A DNA stretch of 64,000 bases from contig NC_079876.1 of NCBI RefSeq assembly GCF_029227915.1, positions 18,788,001 through 18,852,000 on the forward strand. Reading direction: 5' to 3'. Shown here piece after piece: positions 28,001-36,849 of this stretch. The DNA is from Hydractinia symbiolongicarpus. Taxonomy: Eukaryota > Cnidaria > Hydrozoa > Anthoathecata > Hydractiniidae. The notes beneath the pieces were generated by a model. That model ran no database searches. It worked only from the letters and a program-made list of their open reading frames with translations, and was not told the DNA's origin. The position numbers were made by a program, and so were the translations under genes. How positions within the stretch are numbered: position 1 is the stretch's first letter; each line of letters opens with the position of its first letter.

Positions 28001-29187
28001 CACATAAATAACGGTATGGAATAAAGCTACCACATAAAAGTTAATACAAAATTGTACACACAAAAATCCATTTCCAGGTGTAAATTTATCCTGCAGTAAT
28101 GAAATTTCAGTGGAAGATTCTCTCTCTCTATGGAGCTCTCAAGAACAAATCTGATTCGTTTTTGCCACAAAATTAGTTTTTACGATCTAATTTGATAAAG
28201 TTTGTTTAGCAAAATTGTAGTATGACACCATCTATTGCTTTCACGAAAAGCGAATAATATTTCTTGAAATACCTCTTCATAACATGCTCCTTCCTATAAA
28301 TATTTTAAGAGGCTAAGCCTAGCCCACATCATCTTTAAAAGCTACGTTTTATATTTCCTAATACTAGTGGTCAGAATAATTCGTCATCCGACTGAAAAAA
28401 TTCTTGTTAAATGCTCTAACTGCTCATCAAAATGGCTACGCATTGGCCAAAGAGTTTTTGCGCTCCAATACATGCTAAACGAAAGTTATCCCAACACAAA
28501 GTTTTACCACCACTTTGTCACGGATGATACGAAAGTAGCAAATCAAGAGCTTTGATGTTAGTAGCCCTAGTTTTTTGTGCTTAATAGCTTCCGCAAATTT
28601 CCGTTAAAAACAAGAATATTCACAATGCGGACTGAATTCTTATGAAAAGTGCTTCATATTTTAAGAAGAGCATAAATCAGGCTACCCAACGGTATATAAT
28701 CTGAACTGCGTAGGTCTTCTCCTCTACCCTCAATCGTGGCTCGAATTTTGAGAAGCCGATTTTGTTGACTGAAAAAGGGGTCTGTTCAAAAAAAGCCATT
28801 CTTGAAGTGTTTAATGCCAGTATTTTTAATGTCTTAAAATTACTTAAGTACTTAGCAATTATTTCACCCCTGATAAAATTTCTTCCCTGGTGCATGGAAA
28901 AATAACCCAAAAGTCCCGTTACTTTTTACATTTTTAATATAAAACCTATCTTATTATTAAAAAAGACAGGAATACCTTGTTATCACAATAGAAATGCTGT
29001 ATTAAAAGGCGGAATGAATAGTGTTGAAATCACCACTGAAAGAAAACAGTAGAACAAAGGCAAACCTGAACTTCTGTAGCGGGATTCGAAAACAACAGCA
29101 TAGGTTTTGTTAACTTCAAAACTGCCATTTTTTGTTTTGAAATGTCCATAACCGTATCATCATTATCCACTCCGTATGGATAAAGAA
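268..29187 (-). CDS. Giant multi-exon poly-NIDO gene, partial (11 NIDO modules)
   Basis: Twenty-two minus-strand exons alternate as A (116-131 nt) and B (427-517 nt). A carries an L-Y-P-Y-G...D motif and a P-M-L-L-F-S-R box. B carries an I-x-x-N-G start, a DxD...GGxIYYRE segment, a TFQVILASDG..TYAILNY core and a TSNVGIPGRHV tail. This order is that of the NIDO domain of nidogen, SNED1, alpha-tectorin and MUC4. Every A exon is 3n+2 nt (phase 1 in, 0 out) and every B exon 3n+1 (0 in, 1 out), with GT/AG borders, so all modules splice in frame to 2,232 codons with no stop. Many N-glycosylation sequons and a conserved Cys pair per module suit an extracellular protein. No signal peptide, transmembrane or other domain was found; B of module 11 ends in a donor, so the gene continues past base 1. 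A cluster of separate genes is less likely because no module has its own start or stop. Ligand and function are unknown. Confidence 0.8.
1468..2308 (-). CDS. NIDO module 10: exons A 2193-2308, B 1468-1966
   Basis: About 205 codons. Exon A reads LYPYGLNVGDKNFTSN and KGMMLFSRISKDLY before GTAAGT. Exon B starts INVNGVVSIDVP, then MDLTVTGKIFYRETFD, the core TFQVILASDGRSTYLIFNF, Cys in EKFCEVKS, TNVDIKGKFVYLAT and NCKGDK before a GTATTT donor. The start NGVVS and the FYRETFD strand are very close to NIDO consensus. The exon B frame stays open for 56 nt past the donor, so a read-through isoform ending at 1412 cannot be excluded. Confidence 0.8.
2570..3195. mobile_element. piggyBac-like MITE with poly-G termini, copy 1
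   Basis: TTAA lies at both ends (2570-2573 and 3192-3195). The left end is CCCTATTCGGTCTGGGG and the right end is its near inverse, CCCCGGACCGAATAGCG. Just inside each end is a long G/C homopolymer hairpin around GCGGATTCCGC or GCGGAATCCGC. There is no transposase. TTAA targets and CCC starts are features of the piggyBac superfamily. It lies in the intron between NIDO modules 9 and 10. Confidence 0.7.
3391..4354 (-). CDS. NIDO module 9: exons A 4227-4354, B 3391-3871
   Basis: About 203 codons. Exon A reads LYPYGYKNEDFK and TKPMLLFSSKAWDVS before GTAAGT. Exon B starts IGTDGYVIITEN, has MRYFSGNVYCREVNK (a Cys where others have Y-R), the core TFQVVFASDGSVTYAVLNY, Cys in EPYCTSST, SSTNINKPGKHIIKLT and KCRKAG before GTAAGC. 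The extra Cys in the YCRE strand is unique to this module. Its downstream intron holds the poly-G piggyBac-like MITE at 2570-3195. Confidence 0.79.
4355..6182. other. Intron between NIDO modules 8 and 9
   Basis: 1.8 kb of AT-rich sequence. I see no gene and no clear repeat. Confidence 0.6.
6183..7102 (-). CDS. NIDO module 8: exons A 6981-7102, B 6183-6684
   Basis: About 208 codons. Exon A reads LYPFGDGVHDKELPKGDE and RPMLLFGTDVSSIF before GTAAGT. Exon B starts IYTNGYIAKSGN, then LNLDTSKKGKVLYREEFN, the core TFQIILASNGHVTYCMFIY, Cys in EGRCRANW, KSNIGIIGQSVYKVT and YCRVGRSG before GTAAGA. The full exon begins at the ttttctag acceptor, so it is longer than its first in-frame ATG suggests. Sequons NIT, NVT and NDT are present. 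Confidence 0.8.
7458..9312. mobile_element. Tc1/mariner-like non-autonomous element with long TACTCG-rich TIRs
   Basis: The left end CAGTACCGATCGCGAG and the right end CTCGCGATCGGGACTG are inverted copies flanked by TA. Similarity continues inward (CACGAGTAT, GGGTACGAGTA on the left; their inverses on the right) over roughly 180-200 bp rich in ACTCG/CGAGT. TA target and CAGT start are typical of Tc1/mariner. I see no transposase in the interior. It lies between modules 7 and 8. Confidence 0.65.
10147..10954 (-). CDS. NIDO module 7: exons A 10839-10954, B 10147-10663
   Basis: About 211 codons; exon B (517 nt) is the longest in the array. Exon A reads LFAWGYPANDYL, with AWG in place of PYG, and RPMLLFSRPEQLLS before GTGAGT. 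Exon B starts VSKIGIFVDED with a longer lead-in, then RGDFNAIYVRETFD, the core TFQVVLLSNDKQTYAILTY, Cys in EKYCFSK, TSNIGIPGRHVFLLT and NCAVPG before GTAAGT. The tail is one of the cleanest copies of the array consensus. Its downstream intron holds the Tc1/mariner-like element at 7458-9312. Confidence 0.8.
11086..12122 (-). CDS. NIDO module 6: exons A 11998-12122, B 11086-11590
   Basis: About 210 codons. Exon A reads LYPYGMQVNDTVMQRGDD, but its second box is diverged (SPLHFLAGPPTHSLY) before GTAAAT. Exon B starts ISSNGFIASEH, then LDFDTTKGGNIFYRESYE, the core TFQVILVRDPYYTYAILNY, Cys in RSCTSESF, SSNVDIEGKSIYRIS and NCAALPG before GTAAAT. The GGNIFYRES segment matches the NIDO consensus very well. 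Sequons NIT and NIS are present. Only 130 nt separate its exon B from exon A of module 7. Confidence 0.8.
12645..16289 (-). CDS. NIDO module 5: exons A 16159-16289, B 12645-13125
   Basis: About 204 codons. Exon A is the longest A exon (131 nt) because of an insertion after LYPYGEMYRDEKFS; it ends STPMLLFSKLATRLH before GTAAGT. Exon B starts VKQHGEILVGDD, then FDPKANGIYYRETFD, the core TFQTVIATNGKETYAIFNY, Cys in EMYCSKYS, TSNVGIPGRHVLTLT and VCRIAG before GTAAGT. The A-B intron is 3.0 kb, the longest within a module, and carries repeats plus a second copy of the end of exon A with its donor near 15.3 kb. Sequons NFT and NVS are present. Confidence 0.76.
13790..14620. repeat. Degenerate repeat cluster (ACACGGTTTACCTGTA family)
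   Basis: About four imperfect units of ~170 bp share GTGTTTTTATTTAAA, ACGCCTAT, GTG-GACACGGTTTACCTGTA, TAAGCGGTCAG and TGTCACAATTAATTTT. Related stretches occur at 49590-49733, 52640-53010 and 54270-54660. No coding content. It fills much of the long A-B intron of module 5. Confidence 0.45.
15147..15316 (-). repeat. Duplicate of the end of NIDO exon A5 with its donor and intron
   Basis: Nearly identical to 16025-16196. It carries the last ~40 nt of exon A5 (MLLFSKLATRLH), the GTAAGT donor and ~130 nt of intron. It lacks the LYPYG part and an acceptor, so it cannot act as a full exon. Confidence 0.8.
17023..17899 (-). CDS. NIDO module 4: exons A 17781-17899, B 17023-17515
   Basis: About 204 codons. 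Exon A reads LYPHDPGMERQ (D in place of the usual G) and EPMLLFSRNERRFF before GTAAGT. Exon B starts INNEGSISLNGS, then EFDLTFGGHIYYS, with SISR where others have RE, the core TFQTVIASDGTKTYAILIY, the Cys of GFCMWK-type (written here REGFCMWK) and SCKEKHT at the end. I chose the donor at 17022 (A|GTGAGT) because it gives the phase 1 exit shared by all other B exons; a second GTAAGA donor 36 nt downstream would leave phase 0. Sequons NKT, NAS and NVS are present. Confidence 0.75.
18466..18690 (-). repeat. SINE-like interspersed repeat
   Basis: Shares a ~220 bp organisation with bases 1-225: TAACGT...CATCCTAA, CTGTAAC, GCCAGAG, CTGCCACACAA.CCGATT, CGGTCAGTA, ACAACACT and TTTAAAGTGC. On the minus strand it has GGTTCGAGTACCC, which looks like a tRNA B box; no clear A box was found. 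Lies in the intron between modules 3 and 4. Confidence 0.4.
19800..20216 (+). mobile_element. HINE-like repeat: end of one copy abutting a short copy
   Basis: The first end (CCACTTTGCCTGTCACAGAC, GGCGTATTATTATATAG) finishes near 19889. It is followed directly by a short copy that starts GTCGTTAACGCCCGTGG and ends GACAGACACACTTAGCG, TATTATTATAAG. The short copy carries an 18 bp hairpin at 20039-20077. It lies between modules 3 and 4. Confidence 0.55.
20039..20077. repeat. Perfect 18 bp hairpin in a HINE-like element
   Basis: ACTACTTTAACGTCAATA, loop TCC, and exact inverse. The right arm (TATTGACGTTAAAGTAGT) also occurs at ~50310 in copy A of the family, without the left arm. Confidence 0.9.
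20658..20890. repeat. Tandem duplication, two copies, period ~111 bp
   Basis: Both copies carry AGGCCAAAATTGG, CACAGTTAA, AAAAAAGTATGCTGAA and TTTTGTCA. It is part of a longer non-coding block (20488-21175) that begins GAATTTCCGCGCCC and ends GCGCGGAAATTC, possibly an interspersed element. Confidence 0.6.
21440..22229 (-). CDS. NIDO module 3, strongly diverged: exons A 22111-22229, B 21440-21866
   Basis: About 182 codons, the shortest module. Exon A keeps FYPHGIDEGD but has lost the PMLLFS box (QLPQKYFDNIHYLKGTY instead). Exon B starts MHLYDAFQF with no N-G pair; it keeps FNVYYRRSEADWILSKINDD and a diverged core (KFQLLLVSSD, TYIVVYY). A lysine-rich stretch (KKSRKKKNVYHLKK) replaces the SNVGIPGRHV region. 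Both cysteines conserved elsewhere in exon B are missing together, which argues that they pair with each other in the other modules. The frame is open and splice phases are the standard ones, so it looks diverged rather than dead. Confidence 0.65.
22967..23814. mobile_element. piggyBac-like MITE with poly-G termini, copy 2
   Basis: TTAA borders at 22967-22970 and 23811-23814. Left end CCCTATTTGGTATGGGG with a G run; right end CCCATACTAAAAAGTG. Internal inverted GCATAAAGTGCCCGCGG against CCGCGGGAACTTTATGC. It shares the first ~9 terminal bases and the G run with the copy at 2570. No coding capacity. It lies in the intron between modules 2 and 3. Confidence 0.65.
25057..26202 (-). CDS. NIDO module 2: exons A 26081-26202, B 25057-25528
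   Basis: About 198 codons. Exon A reads LYPYGQKEGDNIM and QPLLIFSRMVKTLY before GTAAGT. Exon B starts ISTNGLLYGN, then LDIDTRKQGTVYYRK, the diverged core AQLVVATDNKTSYAIWNY, a shortened loop before GFSERMC, and a second Cys in DCRAKQK before the donor. The RKQGTVYYRK stretch is close to the textbook NIDO strand, so this module is a good one for family assignment. It holds the sequons NDT, NRT and NVS. Lying 140 nt downstream of exon B1, it is the tightest junction in the array. Confidence 0.78.
26343..29187 (-). CDS. NIDO module 1 (first in transcription order): exons A 29066-29187, B 26343-26820
   Basis: About 200 codons. Exon A follows an AG acceptor at 29188-29189, reads LYPYGVDNDDTV at its start and PMLLFSNPATE near its end, and has a weak GTTTGC donor. 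Exon B starts IYNDG after a tatatag acceptor and contains FATNG-type core residues (THQCILATNG then FVILNY), a DCGNE cysteine, a TSNMGITGRHVFLLT tail and KCKVPG before a GTACGT donor. The core has HQC where the other modules have TFQ. The A-B intron (2.2 kb) is one of the longest in the array; A1 is the most upstream module I can see. No signal peptide lies in A1, so an earlier exon must exist in the 29.2-36.8 kb gap. Confidence 0.75.
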
Positions 29188-32100
29188 CTAAATTGAATGC
29201 AAATATAATGTAGGTACAAGTTTTCTAGGCAACTCTAAGTCATTATCATTTCTGTTGCAGAATATAAGCTAATTGGATAAGAAAGTAGTGAAAATAACAG
29301 GCCTCGTCTTTTTCTTTTAACCCTATTTGCACGACGTCAGAGATCAAATATTTTTATCCCAGTGGACAAGTACTCCTAGGAATATCAGGTGGGCACTCTA
29401 GGAAAAATATGACCGCTTATATCAGTCAAAATTTATATCCTACTTGTTGTATGTCTGTCTATGAACCAAAGTTTCTTCTTTAAACAGGGGTTCACACCTA
29501 TCCACCCCTCCCCTACCCCCCTCTTCCCCCAGGAGTCACTCCCACCCAAGTAATTTTATTACGTCATGTAAACAGGCGAATCAGGATGCGGAAAATGCGT
29601 AGGATTGAGGACTTTTCCATGACCTATTGACTAGTTATTTCTAATTATTAGCTTCTTTTGTCCTTGTTTTTTTTTCTCCACAGCTCCTGTGCATTTGTGG
29701 TGGCTGCAATGGAAAAAAAATTATCGCACAATTATTACTAAGGGTTATTTTCCGGCTGAATGTCGATAGTTTTCTTTCTAACACTTTTGCCACAATTTCA
29801 TAGCTATATGACTGATAGCTGCCTTTCACTAAGTATATCTAGTTTGAACAATTCCTATCCAAATTAAAACGCCGGAACTGGTAAAGAGAAACATTGATAT
29901 CAACAAAGATGGCGCGTATCGTAATTTTTGCAAAGATCTTTATAGTACTGGACTACACGAGTTTTAACTGCCAATACCACTTTTTTTGTTTTAAAATAAC
30001 CAAAATGTTGGGCAACCACACAGCTATGCGTGGAAATATTTTTACACTGAATATTTTTCTTTCAACAGCGTTTAATACAACAAAATATGGTAAACAAGAA
30101 TTTTTTAAAATGTACAAAAGCCTACTGTTTGAGAAATATGTATGTTAAAATAAACTTTCTAAGCGTTGATTAAAAAAATAGAAATTAATGAAAATTTACC
30201 AGGTTGTAAAACTTTTGGAGCTCGTAAAACCACTTTTTTTCTTGTTTATTATCTATAGCTGACGACTCGACAATTTAGATAATGAGTCCAAATCATTTTC
30301 ATACACCTTAAGACCATATTTTTAAGATAAATAAAATGTATCAGATTTTTTGGAATGAATTGCAAATCATTTATATTACTAACAAAAAGAGAATAGGAAA
30401 ATATTGCCAGGCCATTCACAAAAGCCATCTTAGTTGTTAATTGATATTTTTTGGATTTTCAAATAACCAATGAAGTCATATAAAAATTGGTAAGAGAAGA
30501 ATTGAGCAAATTTATTATGTTTCAAGCTAGAAAATGCACCCAGTTTTAAGGAGAACTCTGTCAGAATTTATGGAGTGGGGGCACTGTATACTCACTTTCC
30601 CCACCTCGCTAATACTCTAAAGACTTAAAACAAACCAAAGCAAATTTGGTTAAAGTGCTGACAGTCCTTCATAAGTCTTCATATAAGTTATCAATCTTGC
30701 AAACTTAAATTGTCTATCTTACACAAAGTTATTCAATTATTTACAAATTAGGCGCGATTGAACAATTAGCTGTGAAATATGTGTAAACTAGTTAAGAATA
30801 TCGGAAGTTTTTTCTACTTTTCGTTTAAATACAAGAACATGAGTTAGGCATGTTTTTAATGATTGTAATAAGCCAGACACGGTCATGATATTCAACAACA
30901 TTACGAGATATAGGCCGATTCAATTTTTTTTTTGACAAACGCGATTGAAGCCACATAAATCACAATATTCTTTAATCAGGTAGTACAGTTTTTTAAGAAG
31001 AGACGGTTGGTGAGTGGAGGCGGTCAGTAAGTAGAGACTGTAGGCAATTAGAGACGTTTAGTAAGGACGCAAGGCGTAAAATGTTTACTCCAATATATGT
31101 CAACTTAGTTGATTTCAAACCGAAAAGTATTAAGCGTTCTTGCAAGAATTGACAAAATAAAGAAAAAATGATACTGCTTTAGTGTTCTCAAAAAGTGGCA
31201 TGGCGTTGATAATAAAACTGCACACATCTTTGTCTTATGTTGCTGGTACTAACCATTATACAACACAGGTCTTTATGGTATAATTTGTGGTTTGAATAGT
31301 TATGGATTACAATACAAGGGACCTGATCTTCAGCGTCTACTCATGCAAAAAAGAAATACACATGCAAAAATTACCAATTACCATTTTGCTGTTTCGATAC
31401 AGTTGTCCAAATTGAAAACACTAAGAAAAAATTGTCCAAAAACATCATATCCTGCTGCAGGCACCTTTATTTTTCTTTAAGCAAGTAACTCAGGTCAGCA
31501 TATATCTTTAAAAAATGGCTACAAAAACAACAGATGGTGCACCTGTAGAAAATGCTTGCTTTGTTGTAATTTCAACAACATTTGGCGTATTGGTTAGTAT
31601 TAAATAGCTTTTTTAATGTTTTTTTTATAAATAAACAAATTTTGTTTTTGTTTTAATCACATCCTAATATCTTTTTACTTTATCCTACCTTGGATTTGTT
31701 GAATACAATACAATAAATCTGTTTTTGAAAAACTTCGAGAATATTTGTCTAGACTTTTTATTAATTTTAATCATAATACCCATTATTATAATTCATCACT
31801 TATCAGAACTGTTTACAAAACAATCGCTTTTCTTTTTGTTTCAGTTACACCAAATAAATTAAATGAAAAATAATTTTAACAAAGCAGAAAAGGGTCCGAA
31901 TTAGCAAACTTGCTTCGATTTATGCTTTAAAATCTTAATCCTCCTTTATCATATTGAATGTTTGCTATATTTTGTGACTTTTTATGCCTTAAAGGTTGAG
32001 TATTTATAATATAGGAGATTATGTGAAACAATAGTTTTTATAGCATGGATCCACTTCCGCATACCATTTCAGGAAAATTAAGAGTGAAATCATGTAAATA

Positions 32101-33949
32101 TGAAAAGAAAAATATATGTTAAGTTGAAAACTCTTACGTGCAAGACTGGTGTATTATGTATTAGCTATATATACTTTTATTCTATACTATGTATTTTTTC
32201 GGCGTTATTTTATCATACTTTTATAACATTTCTATGACGTTAGAGCAAGCAATAAGCGTTTGAAATATGTGAAGAAATACTGTTGTGATCATTTTAATCA
32301 ATGATTACTTGATAACGAGACTTTCATCTGCAAAAAACGCATGAGATAGCAGCAGAATAAGCCGTAACCAAAAATGGATAAATGCAAAATTTTAGTCTGC
32401 AAAAATATTAGTCGCTTGCACCTGTTTTTAAACCAAGCACTATCTAAAATAAAAGCGGGTAATTTCACACATGCTTTTACAATCATTCACATTAATAATT
32501 CATTAACAGTTCCATTTAAAAATAGAAAATAAACAACCTTTGTATGTTCTTATATTTGACGCATTACAGTTTTTAATACGCCAGAAAAGGGACAGTAATA
32601 CGCGGTAAACAGTATTTTAAATGTCAAAATGCGATACAAAAATTCGCTACATATAACTTTTGAAATGCAAGAATTTAAACCGCAATTTAGCTGTAAAACC
32701 CGTCACAAAATCTTGTTGCTAAAACACACACTGCTCTACCAATTTATAATTTTTAATTTATGATTTGATCTTAATGGTCACAATAGGTATTGTGACTACC
32801 ATTTTAGTTCACGTATAAAATTTAGTTAAGAAATTTTTAGTCCAATTTTTTAAAAGAAAGCATAATTCGTAGAATTATAAGAAACGAAAAATCGAAGTAT
32901 TGTTACGCCGACATTAAAGAATAGTTCTTGAAAATTCGTTGTCGAATCTTCAATTAAAAACAGAAGCTGTGAATAGCTTTTTAAAAAAGCTAAACTTGAC
33001 CGCTTTTGTACGCTTTTAAATATTGTTTAGTCTAGAACAAAATAAGAAAAATGCCAGCCTAAATACCCTCAAAAGTATACGCACATCCAGTAGTTCCGAC
33101 CAAAATTATTAAAATGAACTATGTATGGTGAACTTAAGGCGCAGGGTGGTGGCAAAAATGCCCTACCAGTCATATTTTAGACAATAATAACAGAATTTTT
33201 CCACACATTCGGTAGCTGATCTTTTATCATTTAAAAATAGAAGGAAAAAAAACATTTGTTTTGGGAAAAATTTTAAGCAGATTTTTGATCACGCTCAAAT
33301 TCAAATTCATTGTCTGATACTTTTAGAATTATTAGATACAGTGCTTTTATACTATGGAGCTCTATGATTATGGATTTAAGTGTTATAAGTAGTACAAGGA
33401 GTTTTACCTCCTTTGCTCATTTACACCCCGTTTTATTTTCCCGATACGGCGAATATTTACGTCTGACATTGCTTAGACTTGATTTTCTTTATAATAAGTT
33501 TTTCGAATTTGGCGGCCTGTAATTTTTTTTCCGTTTCGATGCAAAGTAGCAAACAATTATCTTTCCAAGCAAGAAATGCAGAAAACAAACGCTACGTCAG
33601 ATTATAAATGCGTATCATCTCCTTTTGTTTTTTAATCACATTGGCGCTTCAATAAATTGGTAAAATAAGGTTAAATAGTCAGAGTATCATGAAAAACATC
33701 ACTGTATTAATTCATTTGAAATCTAATCAAAAATAAATGAAAATTTATTAAAAAATGCTTACGGTTGCAAAAATTTTTGCTGACAGTGATCATTTGAGTC
33801 ATTATTTTTAATCATCGTATGACAGACATTATTCTCTCCGAATTTTAATATCTACAACATAATTCAAGAGAAGAAGTGCCTCTAAAAAATATTGAAATTA
33901 AAAAATGCTTTTTGTAAAACTAAAGACAGACTGAAAAAGATTTAGCAAA

Positions 33950-34055
33950 TGTGACATGCTACTGAAGTTCAAGGAAAAATACACATCTATTTTACCTGTA
34001 ACGGACAGAGTATTAGTATATCCCAGTCGTTAGCCCGCGGAATTAGAAAGTAAAA
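33950..34055 (+). repeat. Diverged HINE-like junction
   Basis: ACCTGTAACGGACAGAG, then TATTAGTATATCCCAGTCG and TTAGCCCGCGGAA, resembles the end-plus-start junction seen at 19.89 and 50.47 kb, with many substitutions. Confidence 0.35.
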
Positions 34056-36354
34056 ACAATTTCGCAAGATGGATGTAAAATATGATTTAAAATCTAAAGT
34101 TCCCACACTATTATGAGTCGTTAATATCAAAAAGCGGCAAGGTGGAAGCCGAAAACCTTCTGCAACCTAACTGAAGTCTCATCCCCATGTACTTTGACCT
34201 TAACGCTGACCGTAATGGTGGTGTTGCCATCACGGCTCTAGGCTCAAAGATGGTTCATAGTAAAAACATGCAGTCAATTTGCAAGCTTATGGCCCAATTC
34301 AATAACATGTTTCTTAAATTTTTGTTTATGTACACATAATCTTCTGTTATAGTAGCAAGTTAGATAATTTTCAATTTTTGGCAGCTTTTTTCTGAATCAA
34401 GACAATAAATTTTTAATAACCGCCCACTTCAAAGCCAAGATGATGAAAAATATGACAGACATATATTAAAGTTACGACAAAAAGTAATTCACAATATCAA
34501 CTACATACGGAGTTAACTGTAAGCCAGTGGTGATACATAAATCAATTAACTTACCAAGAATTATGCAAAATTGCATGTTTTCAGCATGTTCAGACTGGCT
34601 GATTTAGATTTTTACCAAATTAGTTTCAATTTTTTTCAATTAGTCTAAAGCGTTTTAACCAATCAAAAGACTTTTTTGTACAATGATGATGCATGTGAGT
34701 AACTTCGTGTAACTTCCGTATAAAATATATACAACTGACAATTTCAGAATCACACCAACAAATACTTGACAACTCTACATCTAACAACGATTAATTTAAA
34801 ATCTATTGTCATCAAGTACTACAACCCAGACATAATATTTTAAAAATGGTCATATTTTAAATACTTCAACTTGGCAAAACGTTTCATGGTCAATATTTTT
34901 AGACCATAGGCTGAAAATGTCTACTTTGGAAGATGTTATGGCTAGGTAAACAAATTGAAAATGCGCTTTGACATTTTATGAAATGTCACCACAGTGGACC
35001 AATGTCTTTGCTAATAATGGGTCAAAAAAATCTGAAAATTTTGTCAAGCTAATAAAAACAGTTTTTGTCACATCGATTGCGGATATTGCTAATGCGATAG
35101 TACTTGTAAGCAATAAATCTTTACTACGTTTGTTTTAACAATAACTTTTTCCAAAAATGACAGATAGCGGACGCAAGACACCTCTCTTGTATTGAAATCA
35201 TTGGTCCATGCCTAAAATACAAAATAAAATTACAATAAATATTATTCAAACTTGAGTTTGTGCAAGGCTACAAATTGATTACATTTTGGATTGAAACTCA
35301 TAATTTTCAGTAACTTTTGTTCTTAAGGAGTTATACATGCTTTCTTATAAGCAAGGAAACTTCGAGATCAGGCTGGATATGTTTGTGCTAAAACACAGTC
35401 AGGGTTAAAGCCTGCTTACATTATTTTATAGAAAAAACAAATCGAAAACTTAAACGCAGCTTTTGATACACATGGAGTTAATTGGTCCTGGTTTTAGCTG
35501 ATAAAAAAACAACCTTTAAATAAAATGTAGAATAACACAAGGCTAAGATCCGATAGTTAAGTAGTATCAGTAAAGCTTTAAAAAACTGTGTCTAGTTTAA
35601 ATGGCCATGGCATAAGAAAAGAAAGAAAGATTTATAAGCGTTATCATGCTAATAAAAATATATGTAGGCTAAGAATTTAATAACTTTTCTTTTGTTAACA
35701 GAAGTTGTAAAAAGTTTCACCATTCTTACTTAATATAGGTGTAATTTTTGTAAAATCTGTAGGAATTTTACAACATAGAATGGAAATCTTTTATTTGGGG
35801 TGGATTAGTTCTCACTAAAGGCTGATTCTTAATTATTGTTGTAGAATTATATAAAAAAAAGTAATATTATTTTTGATATTGTTTGAAGTAATTTTGTCAA
35901 TTGTAAGACTTCTTAAAAAGTTCAATATTTTGTCGCAATGCTTGCGATGCAAATGTGTTTGAATGATCATAAATGTTTTAATTCGGGATTATATCGTTAT
36001 TTAGTGAAATTCTATCGCACCAAAAATATTTTCAATATTGCATGTAGCTTTTGATAGACGATAACTAAATACTATCTGCGATTCTTTGAGATTGCCAAGT
36101 CGAAATATTTCGTCCCAAAATAGAAAAAAATTAAAGCAATATTAGGGAAATTGACCAGATTTTAAGCATTTGAAACATTTATTTTATTATGATCTAATTT
36201 CCTTTTAATAATTGACTTTGCCAAAATTTTACAATCGTCGTTGCTTTAAACCAATATCAATGGTAGTGTATACTTTGCGTCGTCGCAAACCGGTAACAAA
36301 ACTAAAGTTAAAAACCGTTTATAATTATAATACTGCTTTAATACTGTTTTAAAC

Positions 36355-36630
36355 CTTACGACAACGTAAACATAAATAAAAAATCGTAATTTTGTCCTAA
36401 CTGTTAAAGCAACAGTAGGGCGCCACTTTCATTTCGAAAGAAGAAATATTGTTTTTTAGCTCCGATGACAGTTATGAATTATAACCATCAAACTACCCTT
36501 ACGACAACGTAAACATAAAAATCGTATTTTTGTCGTAATTGTTAAAGCAACAGTATGCCGCCACTTTCATTTCGAAAGAAGAAATAATGTTTTTTAGCTC
36601 CGATGACAGTTATGCATTATAACCATCGAA
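36355..36630. repeat. Tandem duplication, two copies, period ~143 bp
   Basis: CTTACGACAACGTAAACATA starts both copies (36355 and 36498); both share GCAACAGTA, CGCCACTTTCATTTCGAAAG and AGCTCCGATGACAGTTATG. Lies just downstream of cGLR exon 4; no coding content recognised. Confidence 0.8.
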
Positions 36631-36849
36631 CTGAAACAAGTGGTAAAAAATTCTGGGATAAATGTTTTGAGAAAGAAAAAACTAAATCGTGTTTTTTTCT
36701 CTTAGTAGTTGTTACTGTCAATTATGTGTATCTAAAATTCTTATCATACATCAAAAGCGTTGCAAAGCTCACCTGTTTAGCAAACTTTACACAGAAAACC
36801 CTGCCGTAAGATTGTGCTTAGCTAAAACAGTATTAAAAACAATCCTTAC

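Larger units (their letters stand above)
29188..36849. other. 7.7 kb gap between the NIDO gene and the cGLR; no exon recognised
   Basis: I see no NIDO-like exon and no convincing signal-peptide exon on the minus strand here. The stretch must still hold the 5' exon(s) of the NIDO gene and the last cGLR exon. It contains a lone piggyBac-like end (TTAACCCTATTTG at 29317), a HINE-like fragment (33950), a GC-richer patch (34135-34265) and the 143 bp tandem duplication (36355). Confidence 0.6.

Noticed and set aside
29317-29560. Third piggyBac-like MITE starting TTAACCCTATTTGCACGACG
   Set aside because: No matching inverted end and TTAA found downstream; kept only as a lone end.
30200-30250. Possible minus-strand exon reading RAPKVLQP and leaving phase 1
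   Set aside because: In-frame stops just upstream and no credible acceptor.
34557-34578. Short minus-strand ATG stretch MQFCIIL followed by a strong G|GTAAGT donor in phase 1, a possible signal-peptide start for the NIDO gene
   Set aside because: Only seven residues, upstream out-of-frame ATGs, and no second signal-peptide exon found.
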